From Methanomassiliicoccaceae archaeon UBA480 (GTDB lineage Archaea; Thermoplasmatota; Thermoplasmata; Methanomassiliicoccales; Methanomethylophilaceae): a DNA stretch of 10,669 bases. Under the pieces are notes generated by a model. It searched no databases and was not told the DNA's origin. It saw nothing but the letters and a program-made list of their open reading frames with translations. Location: contig DAXO01000051.1 of the NCBI GenBank assembly GCA_002506425.1, forward strand, positions 1,803-12,471. Reading direction: 5' to 3'. Shown one piece after another: positions 1 to 5,988 of this stretch. Position 1 is the stretch's first letter; each line of letters begins with the position of its first letter. The position numbers and the translations under genes are program-made.

Positions 1-1523
1 CCGCCGTCCCCGAGGGTCATGCCTCTGCTCAAGCGCTCGCTGAGCCGTTCCAGATTCTCCCTCATGCTCTTCTCCTTGCGGATGCTGGATCTCTCGAAGG
101 CCTCGTCGACGGTGCCCTTCGCTATGAGGAGATACACCTCCCCGTCGCTCTTCCTCCCGGTCCTGCCTCTGCGCTGGATGGTGCGTATCTCCGAGGGCAC
201 CGGCTCGTAGAATATCACCGCGTCGGTGTTGGAGACGTCCAGACCCTCCTCTCCCACTGAGGTCGATATGAGGACGTTGCTCCTTCCGCTCCTGAACCCG
301 TCGAGGAGCGAGATCTGCTCCTTCTGCTTCAGGCCGCCCTTCGACTGGCCTATCAGCATGCTGACCCTGGCCTCCGGTATCCCCGAGATCTTCGATTCGA
401 GCATCTCGCAGGTGTCCCTGAACTGGGCGAACACGAGCACCTTGGACTCGGGATTCGACGAGAGCGTGCGGCTGACCAGCGACATGACGCGGGAGACCTT
501 GGGATGCTCCACGTTCGTCGCGTCCAGGATGGTCCTCACTGCCGCATACTCCTGTCTCTCCACTATGGCGCGAGCTGCACGGCCCCCCTTGTCCTGGGCC
601 GCCTCCGCCTCCAACCTGTCGAGGTAGCGCCTCAGCACCGTGGTCCCCTCCGATTCCACTTTGCTGACCGCTTCGAGGAGCTGTATGCACGTCTTGTTCA
701 CACTGAGGCCTTTGAACACGATCCCGCTCTTCCCGCCGTCGGAGATGCGCCTCTGGAGGCTGTCGCCGATCCCCAGGAGGTATCCCTTCGACGGCATGAC
801 GTTGGGGGATGCGATCCTGAGGCTGCAGAGCTCTGAGTAGAAATGGTCGAGCATGACCTTCAGAAGGGCCGATATGTCCCGTATGTCGGAGGGCAGATCG
901 ACTTCGATCCTGTTGATGTACGTGTCATGGACGAACGGGGAGACATCGGGGTCGTTCTCGGTGCGCATGTCTATGCGCTTGAGCCCGAGGTTCAGGCAGA
1001 CCTCCTCTATCTTATCGACGCTGCTTCCGGGGGAGGCTGTCATTCCTATGCGCCTGGTGCCTTTCTTCACGTACTTGGCCACGTTTACGTACGCGTAGTC
1101 TCCTCTTCCGCGGTGCGCCTCGTCGTATATGATGAGGGAGAATCCGGACAGGTCGTACCTTCCTGCGTCCAGGTCGTTTGATATCGTCTGCGGCGTGGAT
1201 ATTACCACATCGCTGTCGGCGACGATTCCGGCGCGCTTCGTGTCCTTCATCAGGCCGTTTATCATCGATATGCGCACGTCCGTGAGCAGTCTGGAGAACT
1301 CTTCGAAATGCTGCTCGACAAGGGGCTTCGTCGGAGCCATCATCAGGACCTTGCCGTCGGCGAGGAACTCGGCTGCCGTGCGGGCGGCTATAATCGTCTT
1401 GCCCAGGCCGGTGGGGAGAATCAGGAGGGTATCCGCTCTGATGCACTGCTCCACCATGCGGGTCTGATAGCCCCTCTCCTCCACCGTCTCGAAGGCGATA
1501 CGCGGATGGTTGACGTACGTCAT
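1..1523 (-). CDS. hef: Hef-type superfamily 2 DNA helicase, 3' part outside the window
   Basis: This is the N-terminal 507 residues of an archaeal Hef/FANCM/Mph1-like helicase, which acts on branched DNA and stalled replication forks. The helicase motifs appear in order: Walker A LPTGLGKT at residues 36-43, DEAH at 134-137, TASPG at 162-166, TSVGEEGLDV at 421-430 and QRRGRTGR at 450-457. The roughly 200 residues between motif III and the second RecA lobe correspond to the Hef thumb insertion. Family members usually continue into an XPF-type nuclease plus helix-hairpin-helix domain; that part would lie left of the window and cannot be judged here. The ATG at 1523 is the only possible start, because an in-frame TGA lies about six codons upstream with no other start between. 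No strong Shine-Dalgarno is visible. It lies 40 nt downstream of the Rrf2 gene on the same strand, so the two may share a transcript. Family assignment is secure from motif order; nuclease presence is unknown. Confidence 0.93.
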   Translation of the reverse strand, partial: MTYVNHPRIAFETVEERGYQTRMVEQCIRADTLLILPTGLGKTIIAARTAAEFLADGKVLMMAPTKPLVEQHFEEFSRLLTDVRISMINGLMKDTKRAGIVADSDVVISTPQTISNDLDAGRYDLSGFSLIIYDEAHRGRGDYAYVNVAKYVKKGTRRIGMTASPGSSVDKIEEVCLNLGLKRIDMRTENDPDVSPFVHDTYINRIEVDLPSDIRDISALLKVMLDHFYSELCSLRIASPNVMPSKGYLLGIGDSLQRRISDGGKSGIVFKGLSVNKTCIQLLEAVSKVESEGTTVLRRYLDRLEAEAAQDKGGRAARAIVERQEYAAVRTILDATNVEHPKVSRVMSLVSRTLSSNPESKVLVFAQFRDTCEMLESKISGIPEARVSMLIGQSKGGLKQKEQISLLDGFRSGRSNVLISTSVGEEGLDVSNTDAVIFYEPVPSEIRTIQRRGRTGRKSDGEVYLLIAKGTVDEAFERSSIRKEKSMRENLERLSERLSRGMTLGDG

Positions 1524-1563
1524 TCCGTGCGTAGGATGCGTTCATCCCGAATAATGGCAGCGG

Positions 1564-2037
1564 TCAGATGAAGTATTCCGGGGAGCTCACGGCCTCCAGA
1601 TAGCCGTTGCGCTTCGCCAGGTCCACCAGATCAGCCACGGTGGTTCCGTCCAGGATCTCGTCGACCGATCCGTTGATCTTCTCCCAGAGTCCGATGTCGA
1701 CGCATTTCGCTATCCAGGGGCATTCGCCCTTGAGCGGGGCATCTGTCTCCGAGCCGGAATGCGATCCCTCCATGAGGCGTATGACCATGCCTGCCGTGAT
1801 CTTGTCCGGTCTCATGCCCAGGCGGTATCCTCCCTGGGGGCCGCGCTCGCCTTTGACGTATCCCGCCTTGTTCAGAGCGGTGATGATCTGCTCCAGATAC
1901 TTCACCGAGATGTCCTGGCGTCTGGAGATGTCCTTAATCTTGACGTTGCCTTCCGATCCGTATACGGCCAGGTCGACCATCATCTGCATCGCGAAGCGCG
2001 TCCTTGTTGAGAAGTGCACGAGCCTTGATGGATGCAT
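1564..2037 (-). CDS. Rrf2-family winged-helix transcriptional regulator
   Basis: A 157-residue protein of Rrf2 size and layout. Residues 9-75 carry the winged helix: FSTRTRFAMQMMVDLAVY, then IKDISRRQDISVKYLEQII (recognition-helix region), then the wing with GERGPQGGYRLG. Known Rrf2 proteins (IscR, NsrR, RirA, CymR) sense Fe-S status, NO, iron or cysteine; several hold a cluster with three cysteines after the wing. Here that region has only Cys106 and Cys112 (C-x5-C), followed by the usual conserved Trp (W118); the third cysteine of IscR is missing. A [Fe-S] ligand set with another residue, or a thiol switch, are both possible. I chose the ATG at 2037 because family members begin just before the (L/F)STR motif; a longer frame reaching 2109 would run through the upstream hairpin and promoter. 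The start looks leaderless: a TATA-like CATATTTTC lies about 25 nt upstream and no Shine-Dalgarno is present. The likely regulon is this neighbourhood (see operator sites), which is inference. Confidence 0.9.
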   Translation of the reverse strand: MHPSRLVHFSTRTRFAMQMMVDLAVYGSEGNVKIKDISRRQDISVKYLEQIITALNKAGYVKGERGPQGGYRLGMRPDKITAGMVIRLMEGSHSGSETDAPLKGECPWIAKCVDIGLWEKINGSVDEILDGTTVADLVDLAKRNGYLEAVSSPEYFI

Positions 2038-2045
2038 GGAATTTA

Positions 2046-2072
2046 ATATTTTCCTAGTGAAAATATGGGAAT
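2046..2072 (-). promoter_or_regulatory. Rrf2 gene promoter with perfect dyad, possible autoregulatory operator
   Basis: ATATTTTC and its exact reverse complement GAAAATAT are separated by 5 nt (2046-2053 and 2059-2066). The right half, read on the minus strand, is CATATTTTC centred about 25 nt before the ATG at 2037, the spacing expected for an archaeal TATA box driving a leaderless mRNA. The dyad thus overlaps the core promoter, a good position for repression. Read on the minus strand, 2072-2051 also fits ATTC-N12-TAGGAA, a pattern seen upstream of the oxidoreductase and ligase operons. The dyad is seen directly; its role as an Rrf2 operator is inferred. Confidence 0.5.
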
Positions 2073-2076
2073 TGAA

Positions 2077-2100
2077 TCCGGGCAGGAGATCCTGCCCGGA
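2077..2100 (-). terminator. Hairpin after the ABC importer operon
   Basis: Perfect 11-bp inverted repeat TCCGGGCAGGA / TCCTGCCCGGA with only 2 nt between the arms, beginning 5 nt after the stop of the substrate-binding protein gene. Downstream on the minus strand is a T-containing stretch (TTCAATTCCCATATTTTC). It probably ends or stabilises the importer transcript and separates it from the Rrf2 gene. A second, weaker 7-bp stem (GCCTCAC / GTGAGGC, 2103-2122) straddles the stop codon just before it; only one of the two may matter. Archaeal termination depends mainly on T-tracts, so an RNA-stability role is an alternative. Confidence 0.6.
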
Positions 2101-2105
2101 AGGCC

Positions 2106-3461
2106 TCACGCCTTGGTGAGGCTGTTGTTTATGTTGTAGATGATGACCGCGGGCTGGGCGGCGACACCGAAGTCGGCCTCGCCGGACTGCAGCTGCGTCA
2201 CGACGGCCTGGCTTCCGGCCACGTACTTGAACGAGATCTCGATTCCGGCCTGCTCGTACAGGGTCGTGTTGTCATCTAGATCCGGGTTGCCCAGGATCTC
2301 GGAGAGTCCGGGCAGCTTCTCGTTCGCCAGATGCATCGGGATCTGATGGATGTCGCTCGCGATGGCGCTCATCCTGATCTCGTAGGTCTCTCCCTCGTCC
2401 CATTTCTTGACGTCGATCGCCTTCTTCAGCGGTTCGTCGTAGACGAAGGAGTCGGCGAACTCCTTGGAGTTGCTGAATCCCAGGTCCTTGAGGTCCTTCT
2501 TCAGTATCCCTCCCACGTTGTACAGCGTGTCGGTCTGATTGGCTATGTCCGTCTTGACCTTGGTCAAGGGGTTCTCCGGATCCCACTTCTCGTACATGTC
2601 TCCGTCGCCCCAGGCGTACTCTATGTACTTCAGGGAGTTCAGGATCTGCTCCTGGGTCAGGCCGCTTGCCTTTCCGCCGGAGTATTTGATCGCATACTCC
2701 ATCAGCGCGGCATGCCTCTCGTTGCTGGGGTCGTAGCCGTTCTTCTGGATGTCGTCGAAGACGGCGTTGAGCCAGTCGGTGGCGTTCTTGGCGGCCCACA
2801 CCAGCCTGGCGGATGCGTCGGGGTTGTTGTGTATGAATGCCGAGTTGCCGTACAGGACACAGCAGGTCACGTGAGGGAAGATCATGTCGGTGGTGACGAG
2901 ATGGCTGTACACCGCTCCGTCCCCGTAGGTCAGAGCGCTGAACTGCGGATCCCATGTCACTCCGATCTTCAGACCGGTCTTCTGGAATTCCTTGATCGCC
3001 GATGCGGATCCTCCGGTCACCAGGAATCCGACCTCGCCCTTTCCGGGATGCTCGCTCGCGACGAGCTTCAGGTCCGCCGTGGTTCCGTCGGTCCATGTCT
3101 TATCGGCCAGATAGTCCTCGACTATCGTCTTCAGCTGGTAGTACTGGATGGAGCCGACGCTCGGGATTCCGAACACCAGTCCCTCCCAGCCCTTGGGGTT
3201 GAAGATCACGACGTCGAACCCCTCGGAGTTCTGCCTGGTCTTGTAGCTTCCGTCATCGTTCAGTACGATCAGGTCGCCTTTCTCGACGGCGGAAGGGTCG
3301 TAGTAGAACCCGGTACCCACTCCTTCGAGTCCGGACACCAGGTTGATCTCCCCGTCGTTCTCATAGCCGCCGTTGTTCCCGCTTCTCGCGACGACGGTGA
3401 CGACCGCCGCAGCAAGCACGACGACCGCTACAGCTATCGCTATCACCTTGTATCTCTGCAT
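2106..3461 (-). CDS. ABC transporter substrate-binding protein of the SsuA/TauA/NMT1 type, apparently circularly permuted
   Basis: A 451-residue extracytoplasmic binding protein, longer than the usual 320-350. Residues 5-25 form a hydrophobic segment with no lipobox cysteine, so it is likely a membrane anchor. The body carries recognisable family segments in unusual order. Residues 38-52 (INLVSGLEGVGTGFY) and 92-118 (WEGLVFGIPSVGSIQYY onwards) normally follow the first lobe. Residues 165-230 (GVTWDPQFSAL, HVTCCVLYGNSAFIHNNPD) are the second lobe. Residues 270-345 (LNSLKYIEYAW, EKWDPENPL, LGFSNSKEFADSFV) normally end the protein. Only then comes what normally starts it: residues 359-385 (YEIRMSAIASDIHQIPMHLANE) and 403-446 (GIEISFKYVAGSQAVVTQL, SGEADFGVAAQPAVIIYN). 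The gene has a strong AAGGAGG site on the minus strand (3468-3474), 13 nt after the ATPase stop. Relatives bind sulfonates, taurine, nitrate, thiamine precursors or aryl acids; the ligand here is unknown. Confidence 0.88.
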   Translation of the reverse strand: MQRYKVIAIAVAVVVLAAAVVTVVARSGNNGGYENDGEINLVSGLEGVGTGFYYDPSAVEKGDLIVLNDDGSYKTRQNSEGFDVVIFNPKGWEGLVFGIPSVGSIQYYQLKTIVEDYLADKTWTDGTTADLKLVASEHPGKGEVGFLVTGGSASAIKEFQKTGLKIGVTWDPQFSALTYGDGAVYSHLVTTDMIFPHVTCCVLYGNSAFIHNNPDASARLVWAAKNATDWLNAVFDDIQKNGYDPSNERHAALMEYAIKYSGGKASGLTQEQILNSLKYIEYAWGDGDMYEKWDPENPLTKVKTDIANQTDTLYNVGGILKKDLKDLGFSNSKEFADSFVYDEPLKKAIDVKKWDEGETYEIRMSAIASDIHQIPMHLANEKLPGLSEILGNPDLDDNTTLYEQAGIEISFKYVAGSQAVVTQLQSGEADFGVAAQPAVIIYNINNSLTKA

Positions 3462-3474
3462 TCCGATTCCTCCT

Positions 3475-4359
3475 TCAGTTCCCGGCCTCTGCGAGGGTCG
3501 GGTCCTCCATCACGTTCTCTTTCTCCAGATAGTCCAATATTCTCTTCTTCAGCTCGTTGAATTCGGGCGACGATCTGTCCCTGGGCCTTTCCCCCGGGAC
3601 CTCTATGACTTCCTTCACGGTCGTCGGACGCTTGGTCAGCACCACAATCCTGTCGGACAGGTACACCGCCTCGTCCACCGAGTGCGTGATGAAGACGATC
3701 GTCTGGCCCGTCTCCTTGAGTATCCTTATCAGCTGGGCCTGCAGGATGTTTCTTGTCTGCGCATCCAGGGCTCCGAACGGCTCGTCCATCAGGACGACGT
3801 TGGGCTTCACGATGAGCGCGCGGGCGATCCCCACCCTCTGCTTCATCCCTCCAGACAGTTCGGATATCTTCGAATCGGCGAAGTTCTCGAGACCTACCAT
3901 TCTGAGGTACTGGTCCACTAGGCCGTCCCTCTCAGATTTGGGGACATGCGCGATCTCCAGCCCGATCTCCACGTTCTTGCGGACGGTCCTCCAAGGCAGG
4001 AGCGCGAAGTCCTGGAACACGAACCCCCTGTCCCTTCCGGGCTCGTCGCACGGCTGGTCGCCTATGTACACGGCGCCTTCTGTCGGTTCGAGCAGTCCGG
4101 CGATCATCCTGAGCAGCGTCGTCTTGCCGCATCCGGAGGGTCCGATGAACGAGACAAGCTCGCCCTTGTGGATCTCCAGGCTAATGTTGCGGATTGCCTC
4201 GGTCTCCTTCCCCTTGCGGGTGTAGGTCTTTCCGATGTTGTCGACCCTGATCGATCCTCCGGCGACTCCCTCGTCGCCCTCGTCCACTACTGCTATCTCC
4301 TTCGTATGGCTCTTGCGCGGTGTCCCGACGTCTTCCAGCAGCCATTCTTTCAGACTCAT
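3475..4359 (-). CDS. ABC transporter ATPase, SsuB/TauB/NrtD family
   Basis: The 294-residue nucleotide-binding subunit that powers import through the neighbouring permease. All motifs are present: Walker A GPSGCGKT (residues 73-80), Q-loop in VFQDF (Q116), signature LSGGMKQR (168-175), Walker B VVLMDEPFGALD (188-199) and H-loop ITHSVDEA (H226). The FALLPWRTV segment after the Q-loop is typical of the sulfonate/nitrate/taurine branch. The start at 4359 overlaps the permease stop by ATGA; a longer reading frame running back to 4947 is only an out-of-frame pass through the permease gene. About 36 residues precede the first strand (IRVDNIGKTY), longer than in typical SsuB, and they begin KEWLLEDVGTP, resembling the permease N-terminus. 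Family certain, substrate not readable. Confidence 0.95.
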   Translation of the reverse strand: MSLKEWLLEDVGTPRKSHTKEIAVVDEGDEGVAGGSIRVDNIGKTYTRKGKETEAIRNISLEIHKGELVSFIGPSGCGKTTLLRMIAGLLEPTEGAVYIGDQPCDEPGRDRGFVFQDFALLPWRTVRKNVEIGLEIAHVPKSERDGLVDQYLRMVGLENFADSKISELSGGMKQRVGIARALIVKPNVVLMDEPFGALDAQTRNILQAQLIRILKETGQTIVFITHSVDEAVYLSDRIVVLTKRPTTVKEVIEVPGERPRDRSSPEFNELKKRILDYLEKENVMEDPTLAEAGN

Positions 4360-5234
4360 TCCGCGAACCCCCATCTCTTGTCCACATAGCGGGACGCGAT
4401 CTCGACCACCGATACGGTGATCAGACCAAGTATTCCGATTATCACGATACCGGCGAACACATAGGGCCACGCGCCCAGTCCCGCCTGGTTGGTTATGTAG
4501 TTCCCGAGACCTCCGACGCTGGACGCGTAGAGCTCGGCGGATACGATACACATCCATCCGATTCCTATACCTGTCTTGATCCCGTTCATGAGATACGGAA
4601 TCGATCCCGGCACGGTGACCAGCTTGAACGACTGGAGCTTGCTGGCTCCCAGCGTCCTTGTGGCGTCTATCCAGTTCCTGTCCGTCTTGGTCACTCCGAA
4701 CACGACGCTCGTGAGCAGCGGGAAGAACACTCCGATGAACACCACGATCATGGCTCCGCTGGCACCGGACTGCAGCAGAATCACCAGCACGGGGGCCCAT
4801 GCCACAGGCGCGATAGGTCTCAGCACGTTCAGGGCCGGGTTTACCAGGTCCCTGAGCGTTTTGGACGTTCCGAGCAGCAGACCGAGCGGATACGCGACGA
4901 TCAGCGCCAGGAAGAATCCTTTGAGGAGGGTCCCCAGACTGGCCCATATGTAGTCCGTCATGGTGCCTCCTGCGGCGGCATCACCGTTCACGGCGAAGTC
5001 CTTCAGAGCCTCCCATGTGGCTTCCGGCGTGGGAACCACCGTCTTGTCGATCAGTATCGCGGCGACCTCCCATGTCAGATAGAGCCCGATCAATGAGATC
5101 GCGGTACAGACGATCATCCTCAGAGCTTTGTGATATCCGTTCTCAGGGTCGTACGCATAGCGGTGCTTCCTGTCGGCGGGCAGCCTTGTCGTCAGAGACC
5201 AGTCTTCCTTCAGCCATTCGACCACGTTGACCAT
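4356..5234 (-). CDS. ABC transporter permease, SsuC/TauC family
   Basis: A 292-residue integral membrane protein with about six hydrophobic segments. In the numbering from the ATG at 5234 they fall near residues 40-62, 97-122, 135-155, 157-180, 222-236 and 253-282. The cytoplasmic EAA-type loop that docks on the ATPase is visible as DATRTLGASKLQSFKLVTVP, followed by SIPYLMNGIKTGIGIGW and the end motif GGLGNYI typical of this branch. The start is chosen at 5234: a full Shine-Dalgarno AAGGAGG (minus strand, 5247-5241) lies 6 nt before it. It directly abuts the ATG at 5240, leaving no spacing there, and an in-frame ATG at 5291 would lie upstream of this site and inside the TATA-like region. First gene of the importer operon; its stop overlaps the ATPase start by 4 nt. 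Confidence 0.94.
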   Translation of the reverse strand: MVNVVEWLKEDWSLTTRLPADRKHRYAYDPENGYHKALRMIVCTAISLIGLYLTWEVAAILIDKTVVPTPEATWEALKDFAVNGDAAAGGTMTDYIWASLGTLLKGFFLALIVAYPLGLLLGTSKTLRDLVNPALNVLRPIAPVAWAPVLVILLQSGASGAMIVVFIGVFFPLLTSVVFGVTKTDRNWIDATRTLGASKLQSFKLVTVPGSIPYLMNGIKTGIGIGWMCIVSAELYASSVGGLGNYITNQAGLGAWPYVFAGIVIIGILGLITVSVVEIASRYVDKRWGFAE

Positions 5235-5240
5235 TTTCAT

Positions 5241-5247
5241 CCTCCTT
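5241..5247 (-). promoter_or_regulatory. Ribosome binding site fixing the permease start
   Basis: AAGGAGG on the minus strand, followed by ATGAAAATG. Spacing is zero to the first ATG (5240) and 6 nt to the second (5234), so translation should begin at 5234. Confidence 0.75.
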
Positions 5248-5250
5248 GCA

Positions 5251-5270
5251 ATTCCCCTTATTTCATAGGG
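5251..5270 (+). promoter_or_regulatory. Possible degenerate copy of the shared promoter motif in the importer leader
   Basis: On the plus strand ATTCCCCTTATTTCATAGGG resembles the minus-strand sequence of the Rrf2 promoter (ATTCCC, then TTTC, then CTAGGAAA), but with one base fewer between ATTC and TAGG and G in place of A at the end. It lies between the predicted importer transcription start and its ribosome site. Weak: it may be chance in AT-rich DNA. Confidence 0.25.
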
Positions 5271-5292
5271 CAAATGAGATAAATTAATCATA

Positions 5293-5302
5293 TTATATAA
5301 GT
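5293..5302 (-). promoter_or_regulatory. TATA-like box for the importer operon
   Basis: CTTATATAAT on the minus strand, in a strongly AT-rich stretch. A start site about 25 nt downstream would fall near 5270, giving a leader of about 35 nt that contains the AAGGAGG site. This is the best TATA match on this strand in the divergent spacer. Confidence 0.5.
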
Positions 5303-5327
5303 CATATTGTGATTTTTATGATTATAC

Positions 5328-5345
5328 GAATATTTTCATATTCGC
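5328..5345. promoter_or_regulatory. Inverted repeat between the divergent promoters
   Basis: CGAATAT and ATATTCG flank TTTC, an exact 7-bp dyad with a 4-nt spacer. It lies about 25 nt behind the importer TATA-like box and about 75 nt before the oxidoreductase one, so a bound protein could affect either or both. It shares the word AATATTTTC with the Rrf2 promoter dyad (2045-2053). Operator function is inferred from symmetry and position only. Confidence 0.4.
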
Positions 5346-5361
5346 TAAAGGGAAAATCCGT

Positions 5362-5373
5362 CGATATATCGAG
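5362..5373. repeat. 12-bp perfect palindrome in the divergent spacer
   Basis: TCGATATATCGA is a perfect palindrome lying 17 nt beyond the preceding dyad. It could be an operator, an upstream element or coincidence. No second copy was noticed elsewhere in the window. Confidence 0.3.
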
Positions 5374-5401
5374 AAGAGCAATTGTTTCGAACCATTCCTA
5401 A

Positions 5402-5423
5402 ATTCATACTGCGCAAATAGGAA
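5402..5423 (+). promoter_or_regulatory. Shared bipartite promoter motif, oxidoreductase operon copy
   Basis: ATTCATAC, then 7 nt, then ATAGGAA. The same two words with the same 7-nt spacing occur at 8362-8383 before the ligase gene. Here the motif is also nested in a longer exact dyad, ATTCCTA (5395-5401) and TAGGAAT (5418-5424). It sits just upstream of, and touches, the TATA-like GAATATAATA, so it could act as an activator or repressor site. Confidence 0.5.
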
Positions 5424-5430
5424 TATAATA
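5421..5430 (+). promoter_or_regulatory. TATA-like box for the oxidoreductase operon
   Basis: GAATATAATA, AT-rich and followed about 26 nt later by a likely start site near 5452. That would leave about 15 nt before the ATG at 5467, with no Shine-Dalgarno in between, so the first gene probably has a very short leader. Confidence 0.4.
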
Positions 5431-5466
5431 GAGAGAAGGATTACTTCGAAGACAGAGTTGATCCTG

Positions 5467-5988
5467 ATGGCAGGATACATAGGAATCGTATGGCACGGGC
5501 GCGGGGGTCAGGGCGCGTTCACGGCATCCAAGGTGCTAGGTGCCGCATATTCGCTGGGGCAGGGAGGGAGCGCCCTTTCGTTCCCTTCATTCGGCCCCGA
5601 GAGGCGCGGAGCGCCAGTGAGGGCTTTCACGAAGCTGTCAGAGAGGAAGGTGGAGGACAGGAGCGAGATTTCCGACCCGGATTTCGCGGTTTACCTCGAC
5701 AGGGGTCTCATCGGCGATTCTCCGTCCGGGAACGCCATAATAGTGAATTCTCCGGAGGACCTCGGAGACGACAGGTTCGTCTGCATCGACGGCTCCGGCA
5801 TTTCGAAGGCAGTGTCGGGAGTTCCGATCGCCAATATCGCGATGGTGGGGGCCCTTGCAGGCTTCTGGGGAGGAGTCTCTCTGGAATCCGTATTCTCAGG
5901 GATCGACGCCGTCATGCCCGAGAGGCTCCGTGAGGCCAACAAAAGAGTAGCGGAGGCCGCGTACGAAGCTGCGAGGGGATGCATATGA
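5467..5988 (+). CDS. porG: 2-oxoacid:ferredoxin oxidoreductase, gamma subunit
   Basis: A 173-residue gamma subunit of the pyruvate/2-oxoacid:ferredoxin oxidoreductase family. The typical N-terminus IVWHGRGGQGAFTASKVLG is at residues 7-25, and PSFGPERRGAPVRAFTKL at 40-57, a hallmark of this subunit. It contributes to CoA binding in the heterotetramer that interconverts a 2-oxoacid plus CoA and acyl-CoA plus CO2 with ferredoxin. The ATG at 5467 is preferred. A TTG three codons upstream (5458) is possible, and neither has a good ribosome site, consistent with a short leader. The gene is the first of the order gamma-delta-alpha-beta, as in methanogen and Pyrococcus operons, and overlaps the delta gene by ATGA. 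The symbol denotes the family; whether the substrate is pyruvate, a branched-chain or an aryl 2-oxoacid is not decided. Confidence 0.92.
   Translation: MAGYIGIVWHGRGGQGAFTASKVLGAAYSLGQGGSALSFPSFGPERRGAPVRAFTKLSERKVEDRSEISDPDFAVYLDRGLIGDSPSGNAIIVNSPEDLGDDRFVCIDGSGISKAVSGVPIANIAMVGALAGFWGGVSLESVFSGIDAVMPERLREANKRVAEAAYEAARGCI
5973..5978 (+). promoter_or_regulatory. Ribosome binding site fixing the delta-subunit start
   Basis: GAGGGG inside the end of the gamma gene. It abuts an ATG at 5979 with no spacing and lies 6 nt before the ATG at 5985, so the latter, which overlaps the gamma stop as ATGA, is the likely start. Confidence 0.6.

Noticed and set aside
1564..2109. A longer Rrf2 protein starting at 2109
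   Set aside because: The extra 24 codons read through the hairpin and the dyad promoter, and family members begin just before the STR motif.
2331..3560. A 409-codon open frame on the plus strand opposite the substrate-binding protein gene
   Set aside because: It is antisense to a gene with clear family motifs, a signal anchor and a strong ribosome site; its translation is rich in Val, Gly and Arg without recognisable motifs, as expected of a GC-rich shadow.
3475..4947. A 490-residue version of the ATPase starting inside the permease gene
   Set aside because: The first 196 residues are an out-of-frame reading of the permease; the real start is the ATG at 4359, which overlaps the permease stop.
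4356..5291. A longer permease starting at 5291
   Set aside because: The extra 19 codons run through the probable leader and the AAGGAGG site, which points to the ATG at 5234.
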